The notes under the pieces: generated by a model | The model's input: the letters and a program-made list of their open reading frames with translations, nothing else | Database searches by the model: none | What the model was told of the DNA's origin: nothing | Part shown: in pieces, positions 36,744 through 45,674 of the stretch | Position numbering within the stretch: position 1 is the first letter of the stretch | How the letters are laid out: each line of letters begins with the position of its first letter | Source of the DNA: Christiangramia lutea | GTDB lineage: Bacteria > Bacteroidota > Bacteroidia > Flavobacteriales > Flavobacteriaceae | Direction of reading: 5' to 3' | Length of the DNA stretch: 64,000 nucleotides | Assembly (NCBI RefSeq): GCF_022489035.1 | Contig: NZ_JAKVTV010000005.1 | Span: 204,833-268,832, forward strand | Translations under genes and position numbers: made by a program

Positions 36744-37579
36744 GCATTTAGTTCTTTATTGCAAAGATTTCTGAATTCTGATATGATTCTTTTCTTACGC
36801 TCTTCTGAAATACCGGAATGATCAAGTAAAAAGTCTTTGTTTAATAACTGACTTCCTAAAATAATTCCCCGGTCCAGGAGAAATTGCTTTTCAGATGATG
36901 ATAGAATTGTAGAGGAAGTAACCGGGTAAATCATAGACTTGTCTATAAGTTCCTTAAGACTACCTTCTTCAGGATAATTCCAGCTTAATAGTTTAAGCCC
37001 GGCGCATTTTCCATAGGACAGCGCATCCTGGGTAAATTGAGTATTTGTCACAAGCCAGCCCTTGTCATGTTCATGACTTTTTTCAAAAGCGTATATATCA
37101 TCAAATCTGGATTTAATATATAAAGGGATCTTTACATCACATTTTCGGCCTTCCTCGCTATGAAATTTGCATTCTATAAGATGTCTTCCAGAATCCCGGG
37201 TAGCGATAATATCTATTTCGTGAGTAACACATTTTCCCTGGAGAATAGGGTTTAGAGTAATTTTATAACCATTTATCCTAAGTATTTCAGCTACATATTT
37301 TTCAAAAGCAAAACCGGATGGACCTAATTCGTAGATAGCTTTTTTTAAGCTATAACGTGAGGCATAGGCTCCTCTGTAATCCTTTAGCATCGCGTAAGCC
37401 CGGTTATATAGCTCCTTGGTTGAGATTCCCTGGTAAAGTTCATCCTTTATTTCATTTATAATTGCAGATACGATCGCATCACTGGCACCACTTTTCTTTA
37501 AGGATCGTCTTAATTTGGTGAATGAGAACTTTACCTTTTCTCCTGAAGTTTTTATAATATCAGGCCCTGCATTTGTCAT
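36740..37579 (-). CDS. ATP-cone domain fused to Mrr-like restriction endonuclease domain
   Basis: 279 residues. The first 90 residues form an ATP-cone (KTSGEKVKFSFTKLRRSL, then GISTKELYNRAYAML), the nucleotide-sensing module of ribonucleotide reductases and NrdR. Residues about 90-200 match an Mrr-like PD-(D/E)xK nuclease: FEKYVAEILRINGYKI, then EIDIIA with Asp about 123, and IECKFH with Glu 136 and Lys 138. The last 60 residues resemble a helix-hairpin-helix-type nucleic-acid-binding tail. It overlaps a beta-CASP nuclease by four bases. A nucleotide-gated nuclease paired with an RNA/DNA-processing nuclease is the natural reading; the biological role is unknown. Confidence 0.85.
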   Translation of the reverse strand: MTNAGPDIIKTSGEKVKFSFTKLRRSLKKSGASDAIVSAIINEIKDELYQGISTKELYNRAYAMLKDYRGAYASRYSLKKAIYELGPSGFAFEKYVAEILRINGYKITLNPILQGKCVTHEIDIIATRDSGRHLIECKFHSEEGRKCDVKIPLYIKSRFDDIYAFEKSHEHDKGWLVTNTQFTQDALSYGKCAGLKLLSWNYPEEGSLKELIDKSMIYPVTSSTILSSSEKQFLLDRGIILGSQLLNKDFLLDHSGISEERKKRIISEFRNLCNKELNA

Positions 37580-37598
37580 GATACATTAATATTTCAAC

Positions 37599-37988
37599 TC
37601 AAACCGGTTTATTGAAAAGCCTTTTAACTTCGGTTTTATTTAATTCAAGAATTGTGAAAATTCCTAGTATGATACCCAGTATCCCGGTGAGACAATTTAA
37701 AATGGACATTACAAAAACAAAATCATAGTTTCTTTTTTCGCCTATATATTTCGCAGTGAGCAACGTCAAAATTCCCAATACTAAAAGGAACAGGAATATC
37801 ATACTTCCTGCAAAAATGATTATGGTTCCTCCAACCTGGGCTTCTTCCTGACTTAAATCGTCTTTTTGGAAAATAAAAATTCCTAAAAAAATATAAAGTA
37901 GAGGAAGAATGCTAAAAGCAAGGGTAAGAATCCCTTTAATGATATAAAGAATCTTAAAGATCCTTAGGTTATGCTGCTCAGTTTCCAT
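37599..37988 (-). CDS. Small membrane protein of unknown function
   Basis: 129 residues with four hydrophobic segments and a short cytoplasmic tail (ELNKTEVKRLFNKPV). It resembles generic DUF4064-like small membrane proteins. No catalytic residues are apparent. It follows the VOC gene on the same strand by 16 bases. Confidence 0.65.
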   Translation of the reverse strand: METEQHNLRIFKILYIIKGILTLAFSILPLLYIFLGIFIFQKDDLSQEEAQVGGTIIIFAGSMIFLFLLVLGILTLLTAKYIGEKRNYDFVFVMSILNCLTGILGIILGIFTILELNKTEVKRLFNKPV

Positions 37989-38004
37989 TGTTCTTAAGAT
38001 TTAA

Positions 38005-38448
38005 TCAATTCTCAGGGTTTTCAGCGAAACTTATCATCCAGTTTATCCCAAACTTAACGGTTAACATCCCAAAATAGGAACCCCAGAAAGTTTTGTCCAT
38101 AGGCATCATGATGCTACCTTCCTTAGAGAGTTCACGGAAGATCCGGTTCGCTTCATTTTCATTTTCTGTATTTACTGAAATCGAAAAATTATTGCCCTGC
38201 TTAAAGCTTTTTGCCCATTCCCCGCTAGTATCGCTACCCATCAAAATTGTCTCCTTACCTATGCGGAGAGATATATGCATGATGAGGTCTTTTTCATCAT
38301 CTTTTACCGGCGGGATACCTTCCTGATCTGGCATTTCTGCGAAAGTGCTCACCTCTGTAAATTCTTCACCAAAGACATTTTTGTAATATTCAAAAGCCTC
38401 CCGGCAATTTCCGTTGAAGATGAGGTAATTATTGATTTTTGCTCCCAT
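38005..38448 (-). CDS. VOC (PhnB-like) family protein
   Basis: 147 residues. NNYLIFNGNCREAFEYYKNVFG opens a PhnB/3-demethylubiquinone-methyltransferase-like vicinal-oxygen-chelate fold, and GSYFGMLTVKFGINWMI closes it. The members of this group are often called glyoxalase-like, but activity is rarely known. It may be cotranscribed with the small membrane protein gene downstream. Confidence 0.85.
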   Translation of the reverse strand: MGAKINNYLIFNGNCREAFEYYKNVFGEEFTEVSTFAEMPDQEGIPPVKDDEKDLIMHISLRIGKETILMGSDTSGEWAKSFKQGNNFSISVNTENENEANRIFRELSKEGSIMMPMDKTFWGSYFGMLTVKFGINWMISFAENPEN

Positions 38449-38742
38449 TATGAAACTTTTTTTGATAATTAAGCACAGGTAGGAAAATTAAAGGTATCTC
38501 AAACCGAATTTTCACAAATTAGACAACTTTTAAGCTCATTAAAATGGAATATGGGAACAATTAAATTTAACCATAAATCTTTAGAAATATTGACAAAAAA
38601 TCTATTCGTTTTTGAGTTAATAAAGAAAAAACTGGTTCATAAGTAATTAGTATCTAATATTTTAATAACTTTTAAAAACCTGATAATCAAATTTTTGTGG
38701 TTATTTAATTATCTTTATAAGGATGTTTAAAAAAAGAATATT

Positions 38743-39519
38743 ATGAGACGTGTACTTTGTTTGATTTTAATGTTAATGCTATCTAGTGTAGGGTTTTCAC
38801 AAGAAACATATTTAACTTTTGAATTTATGAAGGTTGACAACTCTCAGGAGGCTTTCTATACTGAAACAGAGGATTTTTGGGAGAAGATCCATGAACAGCG
38901 TGTAGCCAGCGGCGATATAGTTGGCTGGGATCTCTGGCAGTTGCTTCCCGGTGGGGAGGATCAGGGATATCAGTATCTTACGGTTACCGTTTTCAATGAT
39001 CCTGTAAAAATGATGAATGCGGGAGTTGGTATCATGGAAAGTGCAAAAATGGCCTATCCAGACCTTAGTGATGAAGAACTTGAAAACAGGGTAAATCTTG
39101 CGGGTAGTTCAAGGGACCTTGCTGTTAGGTTATATCTTAGGGTCGTAGACCAGGCTAATGAGAATTATGATATGAAACCCGGAATGATCGCCTCTATAGA
39201 TCTAATGAAGGCGAAGGAAGGAAGATATGAAGATTATGAGAACGCTGAATCTGATACCTTCAAACCTTATCACCAAAGTATCGTAGAGGCAGGGGAAAAA
39301 GGAGACTGGCAGCTTCTAAGAGTTCTCATGCCACAGGGAAGTGAAGTATATGCAACTCATATAACCGTAAATATGTTCGATAGCTGGACTCAATATCTTA
39401 ATTCCATGGAGTTTGACGGAGGAATGACTCCAGATCTTCAGCAAAAAATGAATGATGGTATAAACACCAGGGATCTAAAATGGATTTATATGGCTACACT
39501 ATTGAAAGCAGTTCGCTAA
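38743..39519 (+). CDS. Secreted protein with two ferredoxin-like/ABM-type repeats
   Basis: 258 residues with a signal peptide (CLILMLMLSSVGFSQ). The mature chain looks like two similar alpha-beta halves: TYLTFEFMKVDNSQEAFYTE with WDLWQLLPGG, then MIASIDLMKAKEGRYEDYEN with WQLLRVLMPQG. This is the pattern of dimeric alpha/beta-barrel (NIPSNAP/ABM-like) proteins. No catalytic motif or known partner is seen. The function is unknown. A hairpin follows at 39545. Confidence 0.7.
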   Translation: MRRVLCLILMLMLSSVGFSQETYLTFEFMKVDNSQEAFYTETEDFWEKIHEQRVASGDIVGWDLWQLLPGGEDQGYQYLTVTVFNDPVKMMNAGVGIMESAKMAYPDLSDEELENRVNLAGSSRDLAVRLYLRVVDQANENYDMKPGMIASIDLMKAKEGRYEDYENAESDTFKPYHQSIVEAGEKGDWQLLRVLMPQGSEVYATHITVNMFDSWTQYLNSMEFDGGMTPDLQQKMNDGINTRDLKWIYMATLLKAVR

Positions 39520-39544
39520 AATTAAGCATTTAATAAAATAAGCA

Positions 39545-39577
39545 GCCTTTGAAATATTTCGAAGGCCGTTATTTTTT
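39545..39577 (+). terminator. Terminator after the secreted ABM-like gene
   Basis: GCCTTTGAAA pairs with TTTCGAAGGC (one wobble) and is followed by a T-rich run, 26 bases past the stop. Confidence 0.65.
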
Positions 39578-39596
39578 TAGAAGATTTCAATATTCT

Positions 39597-40031
39597 TCAG
39601 GCGATCCGTTTTTGTTTTTGATGCTTAATAGCATCCTTAACAAGCCTGAAGATCTCCTTTTTTAAGATTTGAAATTTACTATCGAATTCATGCATCTTTA
39701 TAAGAAGCTTACGGTGTTCGTGTTTGTAATCCCAATCATTTTCGTAAAGAGGTTGTTTTAGGAACAAGATCTTAACTCCATTTTTGTGCATGGTCACCTT
39801 ATGAAGTAAACTTGATACTTCTTTTCTTAATTCAGCTAACTCTTCTAAGTAATCTTCAGCTTTATCTGCGAGATGTGATTCAACAATGGGAAAAATGTTG
39901 TTGTTAAGAAGGGTTTTTAGAAATTCGAGTTCTTTTAAAATAAAACTGAGTCGGGAATGCCAGATAACCGAGTATTTATGAATGATCTCCGGAGACTCCC
40001 ATCCATAGGCGTTAGAGCTTTTGGTTTTCAT
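39597..40031 (-). CDS. Helical coiled-coil protein of unknown function
   Basis: 144 residues, no signal peptide or membrane segment. Almost entirely helical by eye, with a coiled-coil stretch (KAEDYLEELAELRKEVSSLL) and a second helix pair to the C-terminus. I do not recognise the family. Confidence 0.6.
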   Translation of the reverse strand: MKTKSSNAYGWESPEIIHKYSVIWHSRLSFILKELEFLKTLLNNNIFPIVESHLADKAEDYLEELAELRKEVSSLLHKVTMHKNGVKILFLKQPLYENDWDYKHEHRKLLIKMHEFDSKFQILKKEIFRLVKDAIKHQKQKRIA

Positions 40032-40295
40032 GATGTAAGATTTATGGTTAAGTGAAAAACTATAATAAGGCTAGAGAACCTGGAAATAATCCGGCAAATA
40101 GGGTATGCCAGTAAGGGGTGAACTAGAACTTTAAGTTATGAATTTAGATCGGAAAAAATCATGATTAATATCAGTTTAATTCTTAACTAAGTCATTTTTA
40201 TTAAAAATGAAAGTTCAGGACAATTTCATTAAATATTTGATATTCAGTGTTCTTATTGATGAGGGTTTTAGGCAAATCATTATTCGAATAGAAAA

Positions 40296-40805
40296 TTAAA
40301 GTTTTAGTCTGAAACCATAGACAGGCAGTTCTTTCTGTATAAAATCAAGATCTTGAGATCTTTTAAAGCCTAACTTTTCATACATGCTCCAGGCGAGCTT
40401 CATGAATTCTGTGGAATGTATTATTATTTCATTATTCCCATCCTTTCTTGCCTGCTTGATACAAGCAATAGAAAGACCCTTACCAACCCCGCGTCCTCTA
40501 AACTCAGGATCTACCGCCAATAGTCTGAAACCTGAAGCTTTTTTCATGGTAGTTGCAGTTCCACCGGATCCATAGGAACTCATATCGCTAAAATAAACTA
40601 CCGCTCCCATAACCTCCTCCTTGTCACTTAGCGCCACTAGCAATTGCGTATTCGGTTTATTCGTGATCTCACCAATATTTAACAGCATTTCGTAATAATC
40701 TGGTTGTTCATTTTGATTAGGAAAACCTTCGAGGCTGGAATAGACTTCTACAAGTAGTTTTCCAATAGGTTCAAATTCGTTGGGTTGTGCTTTCCTAATT
40801 TTCAT
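40296..40805 (-). CDS. GNAT family N-acetyltransferase
   Basis: 169 residues. The acetyl-CoA-binding motif A reads FRLLAVDPEFRGRGVGKGLS (R/QxxGxG/A). The N-terminal MKIRKAQPNEFEPIGKL and the C-terminal SMYEKLGFKRSQDL strand complete the GNAT fold. The substrate is not predictable. Confidence 0.9.
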   Translation of the reverse strand: MKIRKAQPNEFEPIGKLLVEVYSSLEGFPNQNEQPDYYEMLLNIGEITNKPNTQLLVALSDKEEVMGAVVYFSDMSSYGSGGTATTMKKASGFRLLAVDPEFRGRGVGKGLSIACIKQARKDGNNEIIIHSTEFMKLAWSMYEKLGFKRSQDLDFIQKELPVYGFRLKL

Positions 40806-40897
40806 ACCAGTAACTTAATTCAGTTGAATTTTACTCAATAAGGTCTATTACAATAAAGGATTTTCTAAATTGTAGCCGGTATTAAAAGTTTGAATAT

Positions 40898-41839
40898 TTA
40901 GAGACAGGATTCCGAAATTTTCCAAATGTCTATTGAATTATCCTTATTAGACAGGATCACTTGCTTCCCATCTTCTGAAAATGTTGCGGCAGTATAGTCT
41001 GTAATCCCTTTAGTTCCAAAAGTTTTAATCAAAACTCCGTTTAAACTCCAAAGTTTCGCTAACCCGTTTTCACCTGCACTAAGGATAAATTTCCCATCTT
41101 TTGAAAATTCTACCTGATTAATATCTTCTGAATGACCTTCGAAGGCAGTGATCAAATTTGCCTTGAGATCCCAGAGGGCAATGGTTCTATCAAAACTCCC
41201 CGTAATTATCTTTTTTCCGTCAGGAGAAAAACTGGCTGCACTTACCCCACTTTTATGATGTTTTTTCTGAAAAATTTTTGTGCCTCCTATTTCCCAAAGG
41301 GAAAAGGTGGTGTCGCAGCTAGCCAGGATAATACTGGAATCATCTGGAGAAAAAGAAGCCTGGTAAATCGTACAGGAATGACCAGGAAATTCTCTTACCA
41401 GATCTCCTTCTGCTGTCCACAATCTTGCGGTATTATCTCCGCCACCACTTAAAATGTAATTGCCATTATGAGAATATACTACTGTTTTTACGTAAATTTC
41501 ATCTGCCTTTACTGTTTTAACCAGGGTTCCGTCAAGTTTCCAGATCTTGAAGGTCTGGTCACTTCCAGCCGTTAAAAAATTTTTCCCATCAGGTGAAAAA
41601 ACCACATCATTCACGCTTCTTTCGTGTGCTACCTTATTAATGATGATTTCATTATTCTTATCACGGAGAATGAAGGCGGAAGCATCATCACCAGATAAAA
41701 GATATTTACCATCAGGGGATTCATCTATTCCTAGTATAGTTTCCGAATGTCCTCTAAAGGTTTTTAGAGGTTTTTCTGTTTGAGCTGAAAGGTTTCCCTG
41801 GAATAATAGAAGAATTAGGATATATATGGCCTTTTTCAT
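40898..41839 (-). CDS. Secreted seven-bladed WD40 propeller protein
   Basis: 313 residues with a signal peptide (IYILILLLFQGNLSAQ). Seven WD40 repeats follow from residue 25 to the end, each with a GH-type start (FRGHSETILGI) and a D/W end (FKIWKLDG, RLWTAEG, SLWEIGG, ALWDLKA, KLWSLNG, DIWKI). The propeller is thus complete. WD40 domains act as binding scaffolds; the partner is unknown. It lies next to a bestrophin gene on the same strand, 21 bases after it. Confidence 0.85.
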   Translation of the reverse strand: MKKAIYILILLLFQGNLSAQTEKPLKTFRGHSETILGIDESPDGKYLLSGDDASAFILRDKNNEIIINKVAHERSVNDVVFSPDGKNFLTAGSDQTFKIWKLDGTLVKTVKADEIYVKTVVYSHNGNYILSGGGDNTARLWTAEGDLVREFPGHSCTIYQASFSPDDSSIILASCDTTFSLWEIGGTKIFQKKHHKSGVSAASFSPDGKKIITGSFDRTIALWDLKANLITAFEGHSEDINQVEFSKDGKFILSAGENGLAKLWSLNGVLIKTFGTKGITDYTAATFSEDGKQVILSNKDNSIDIWKISESCL

Positions 41840-41860
41840 GAATAGAGAAATAAATTAGGT

Positions 41861-42847
41861 TTAAAGTAAAAAGCCGTTTTGTGCTTCCATTGCAGGAGGA
41901 ATTTCGTCATCATTAAGCATTTCCCGCAAGTCTATTTCTATACCTCTGGCAATAGAGGTTATGGGTACGTCGTTGTAAGAACCTTCAAAAGGATTTTCTG
42001 AATAATCCCCAATTTTTTCCATCAGGAAAAATACCCAGATGATCAATGCTGAAATGATCGGGCAGATCCAGAATCTCCAATCATCTGTATTTCGAAAAAT
42101 ATCCAGTAAGCCGAAAGGTACGAATGCACAAAATACAAAGGTTAGCCATAGGGTAGTGGAAGCATACTGCCTGGGAAAGGGGAAATTCTTGATCCTTTCA
42201 GATTTTCCCTGGTCTTCATAAAAACTAACTATAAGTTGATGAAATTCCATATGCCTGAAATCATCAAAATATCCAAGATCCTTTAATTCCTGCAGGCGTA
42301 TGGCCTGCCTTTTCATAATTTGTGTTGCGGTATTGGATTTACCCTGAACTTCAGCCAGTTCATTTTCAGAAATAAATTTTGAGAGTTCAGAATCGAGCTT
42401 TTCGTTATAATCCTCGCATACCTTTGCAGAATATAGTTTTTCAAGCCTCTTATCCAGATGCTCCCAGGGGCGGCTTAACCTTAATTGATGTCTTAGGGCA
42501 GTGATCCAGGCGATGTGCCGGTAGATCATTTCCTTTTTAATGCTTTCCTGGTTATCACCCTGAATGAATGAGATACTTGCTGCTGCAAAACTTCTACTGT
42601 TATTAACTATACTACCCCAGATCTTCCTGGCTTCCCAGGTTCGATCGTAAGAACTATTATTTTTAAAACCAAGGTAAAAGGCCACCGCAATACCTATAAT
42701 ACTTATTGGCTGCCAGGGAACTAAAATGTATCCATCAATTAAAATATAAATCACACAAATGATCGCGGAATAAAGCAAACCTACTAAGAGTGGCTTTTTA
42801 GACCAGTTTAAGGTCATCCAGAAGCCATAATTCCTTTTTACATACAT
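41861..42847 (-). CDS. Bestrophin family (UPF0187) ion channel
   Basis: About 329 residues from the ATG of MYVKRNYGFWMTLNW; a TTG three codons upstream is a weaker start. Two N-terminal and two C-terminal membrane helices enclose a helical cytoplasmic region. YDRTWEARKIWGSIVNNSR and FEGSYNDVPITSIARGIEIDL match the bacterial bestrophin family, pentameric channels for small ions. It is divergent from the redox/globin cyclase gene 165 bases away. Confidence 0.85.
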   Translation of the reverse strand: MYVKRNYGFWMTLNWSKKPLLVGLLYSAIICVIYILIDGYILVPWQPISIIGIAVAFYLGFKNNSSYDRTWEARKIWGSIVNNSRSFAAASISFIQGDNQESIKKEMIYRHIAWITALRHQLRLSRPWEHLDKRLEKLYSAKVCEDYNEKLDSELSKFISENELAEVQGKSNTATQIMKRQAIRLQELKDLGYFDDFRHMEFHQLIVSFYEDQGKSERIKNFPFPRQYASTTLWLTFVFCAFVPFGLLDIFRNTDDWRFWICPIISALIIWVFFLMEKIGDYSENPFEGSYNDVPITSIARGIEIDLREMLNDDEIPPAMEAQNGFLL

Positions 42848-43011
42848 AATTAACAAAAAGACAAAAAATAAAAATAAGGATTTATGTGATTAGAAGACCC
42901 GAAATCGTCTAAATACCTTCAAATTATTTAGTGAAATTAGTAATTATAAAAACCTGTAATTCAGTGTTTTGAGTAAAAAGTTGTAAATTTCGGATATATA
43001 AAATTCAGTAG

Positions 43012-44340
43012 ATGCCAGCTGTTAGGAATCCCATTATTACCTATTCCGGTATAGGCCAGATGGTCGTTTATGACGACCAGAATTCAACTTTGCTGGATTG
43101 TTCTATCAGCAACCAGATACCTCATTTGCATGAATGTGGAGGAAATGGTAGATGCTCAACCTGTAGAATAAGGGTTCTTGAGGGAGCTTCTAATCTTACC
43201 CCCAGAACCCTGAAAGAACAACAGATGGCAGAATTCAGAAGATGGGATCCTTCCATCAGGCTGGCCTGCCAATGTTATACCAAGGGAGATGTAGAAATAG
43301 AAAGGCTGGTTTGGACAAGTTCAGAGATCAATAAGCTTCAGTTGGAAACTGTACCCGATGGAGTTGCTGAAGAACGTGCTATTGCGATCCTCTTTTGCGA
43401 TATACGCAACTTTACCAAAATGGCCGTAGAAAATAACACCTTCGATATAGCCCATGTTCTGAACAGGTTTTATACTATTATTGGGGATCCCATATTGCTG
43501 AATAATGGAGTGATTTACCAGTATATTGGAGATGAGATCGTAGGATTATTTGGGATTTCAGGAGGAACCCGGGAAAAGAATTGCCGGGACGCGGCGAGAG
43601 CTGCCCTGGGAATGTATTACGCCATAGAACAGCTTAATCATATGGAACTTGTAGATTTCGATCTGGAAATAAAAACCGGAATTGGGATCAACTTTGGTCG
43701 GGCCTATATTGGACACTTGGGGCATCCGAAACATAAACAACTCGCAGTAGTAGGAGATCCTATAAATACCGCGAGCCGTATTCAGTCGTTCAATAAAGAG
43801 GTAGGGTCGAGAATCCTGATCTCCCATGCCGTTTATAAAAGTGTACCTGCAGATACTTTCCATATCACCAATGAATATAAAACCCAGTTCGCAGGGCATG
43901 AACATGAAAGCACTTTATATGAATTAAAGGGATTTAAGAAAATGGATATTCAGCTTGAATTACAGCATTCTTTAGACTATATCTTTTCCAACAAAGAACG
44001 TTTCGCAGATAAATTTTACAAGAAAGTATTCGAAAAGGCTCCTGAAGCCAGGGCACTTTTCCGGAAGAATATGAAAGATCAGGGGAGGTTATTGACCCAT
44101 ATGCTTGGTGGAATCGTTTATTCCATGAGCCGTCCAGAGCATTTAGAATCTGGACTTGCGTTTCTTGGTAAAAGCCACGCACGTTATGGGGTTACCAAGG
44201 ATCATTATCCTGTGGTTTTAAGTTCCATGATGGAAACCATCGAAGAGGAATTGGGTGAGCAGAGCAGGCCAGACCTTTTACAAGCCTGGAAACAGGTATT
44301 GGTTTATGTGACCGATGAAATGAAAAAGTATACTAAATAA
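43012..44340 (+). CDS. 2Fe-2S ferredoxin - class III nucleotide cyclase - globin fusion protein
   Basis: 442 residues with three domains. (1) Residues 1-105 are a plant-type 2Fe-2S domain with cluster ligands Cys42, Cys48, Cys51 and Cys86 (CGGNGRCSTC, then LACQC). (2) Residues about 120-305 are a class III cyclase: metal Asp130 (FCDIRNF) and Asp174 (YIGDE), with Asn252 and Arg256 (VGDPINTASR), all present. (3) Residues about 312-442 are a globin like that of flavohemoglobin, with proximal His389 in SHARYGV followed by HYP. The cyclase should make cAMP or cGMP, controlled by Fe-S redox state and by a gas (O2/NO) at heme. There is no membrane segment, so it is cytoplasmic. Divergent from a bestrophin gene; no cAMP effector gene is adjacent. 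Confidence 0.92.
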   Translation: MPAVRNPIITYSGIGQMVVYDDQNSTLLDCSISNQIPHLHECGGNGRCSTCRIRVLEGASNLTPRTLKEQQMAEFRRWDPSIRLACQCYTKGDVEIERLVWTSSEINKLQLETVPDGVAEERAIAILFCDIRNFTKMAVENNTFDIAHVLNRFYTIIGDPILLNNGVIYQYIGDEIVGLFGISGGTREKNCRDAARAALGMYYAIEQLNHMELVDFDLEIKTGIGINFGRAYIGHLGHPKHKQLAVVGDPINTASRIQSFNKEVGSRILISHAVYKSVPADTFHITNEYKTQFAGHEHESTLYELKGFKKMDIQLELQHSLDYIFSNKERFADKFYKKVFEKAPEARALFRKNMKDQGRLLTHMLGGIVYSMSRPEHLESGLAFLGKSHARYGVTKDHYPVVLSSMMETIEEELGEQSRPDLLQAWKQVLVYVTDEMKKYTK

Positions 44341-44348
44341 GACAGAAT

Positions 44349-44720
44349 TTAGTCTCCTTTTCCGAATGTGATAATAAAACCTTCCGGGTCTTCAATATCA
44401 AAATCTTTCATTTTATAGTCCCTGTCTTCGATATCATTCACAATTTTCACCCCCTCATTTTTGCACTGCTTATAAACATCATCCACGTCCTTCACAAAGA
44501 TATAAAGGGCCCTGTGATATTTGGAAGGCATAATGGCATCGGCCCGTTTTGTAAGATGTATACCAACACCACCTCTTTTTACTACAGCGTAATATGGAGG
44601 TTGGCCCCATTCGAAGGTTTTTTCGAAACCTAATTTTTGAGTGTAGAATTCGATTGATCTTGAAAGGTCACTTACAGGTAATATCGCTGCTGAATGCGAA
44701 AAATTATTTGATTCTGCCAT
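44349..44720 (-). CDS. VOC family (glyoxalase/bleomycin-resistance-like) protein
   Basis: 123 residues. AILPVSDLSRSIEFYTQKLGF opens the fold and FDIEDPEGFIITFGKGD closes it; the GGVGIHLTKR segment gives the metal-side His. Metal-binding VOC proteins can act as lyases, resistance proteins or dioxygenases, so the role is open. The gene converges on the cyclase gene with only eight bases between. Confidence 0.85.
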   Translation of the reverse strand: MAESNNFSHSAAILPVSDLSRSIEFYTQKLGFEKTFEWGQPPYYAVVKRGGVGIHLTKRADAIMPSKYHRALYIFVKDVDDVYKQCKNEGVKIVNDIEDRDYKMKDFDIEDPEGFIITFGKGD

Positions 44721-45066
44721 AACTAGGTTATTAGGTCCCTGGTTCCCTCCATTAAAAACGAAGGTTTTACAGGGATGGTTAATTGCTTTATAATATCTAA
44801 GGGGATCCCAATTTCTCCTATCAACTATTACCTTAGATTAAATACTAGAAGTAAATAAGGTTTAATTGAACAGTAAGTTTAGTTGTTGGAGTAGATATTC
44901 GATCAAAAAACAATTTTTATAATGTAAATATATGTAAAAAACTGATAATCAGTAATTAGAGAGTTTGTTCAATTTTAGTTTTATCATGTATCCTTTTTTC
45001 TCAACTTTTCTTTTTAAAATATGATTTTCCGGAATTTAAGTTGAAAAAATCCGTATTTTCATAGGG
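44721..45066. other. Divergent intergenic region
   Basis: About 345 bases between divergent genes. It presumably carries the promoters of both the VOC gene and the tlpA-like gene. AT-rich; no clear consensus promoter or repeat was found. Confidence 0.4.
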
Positions 45067-45657
45067 ATGAAATATCAGATAAAATATTCAGGTTACATTC
45101 TGGCACTTGCAGCTATGTCTTTTATTTTTATTCATGGATGTAAAGAGAAGGGCAGTTCCTCCAAAGACAAAATGATTGTTGAAGCACCAGGAGAGGATAA
45201 AAATGGGGCCTGGCCAAAGCCTCAGTCTGCCATGAATGGGATAGATATTTACAAAAATTTTGAAGATATTGAACCTATCTTCAATTTGGAAAACGATACC
45301 ACCTACATTATCAATTTCTGGGCAACCTGGTGCAAGCCTTGTATAAAAGAGTTGCCCTATTTCAACGAGGTGGATTCTTTATTTAACAACAGGGAGGTAA
45401 AAGTTATTCTGGTAAGTCTTGACTTTCCTGATAAGATTGAGAGTCAGTTAATCCCATTTGTAAAGAAAAATCAATTAAGGCCTAAGGTGGTAGTTCTTCT
45501 GGATGGAAATTATAATAAATGGATAGATAAAGTTTCCCCAGAGTGGACTGGCGCTATACCGGCGACATATATCTACAATGGAAAACAGAATAGATTAATT
45601 GGTTCTTCTTTTGAAAATACCGAAGAAATTATTGCGGTTCTCGAACCGTTCTTATAA
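45067..45657 (+). CDS. TlpA-like thiol-disulfide oxidoreductase, lipoprotein
   Basis: 196 residues. The signal ends FIFIHGCKEK, so it is a lipoprotein. A thioredoxin fold follows with WATWCKPC (CxxC, about residue 83) and the cis-Pro region GAIPATYIYNG. TlpA/ResA-like proteins act in the periplasm on apocytochromes or as repair oxidoreductases. It lies 17 bases upstream of a second redox gene. Confidence 0.9.
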   Translation: MKYQIKYSGYILALAAMSFIFIHGCKEKGSSSKDKMIVEAPGEDKNGAWPKPQSAMNGIDIYKNFEDIEPIFNLENDTTYIINFWATWCKPCIKELPYFNEVDSLFNNREVKVILVSLDFPDKIESQLIPFVKKNQLRPKVVVLLDGNYNKWIDKVSPEWTGAIPATYIYNGKQNRLIGSSFENTEEIIAVLEPFL

Positions 45658-45674
45658 CTAAAAATTACCTGATC

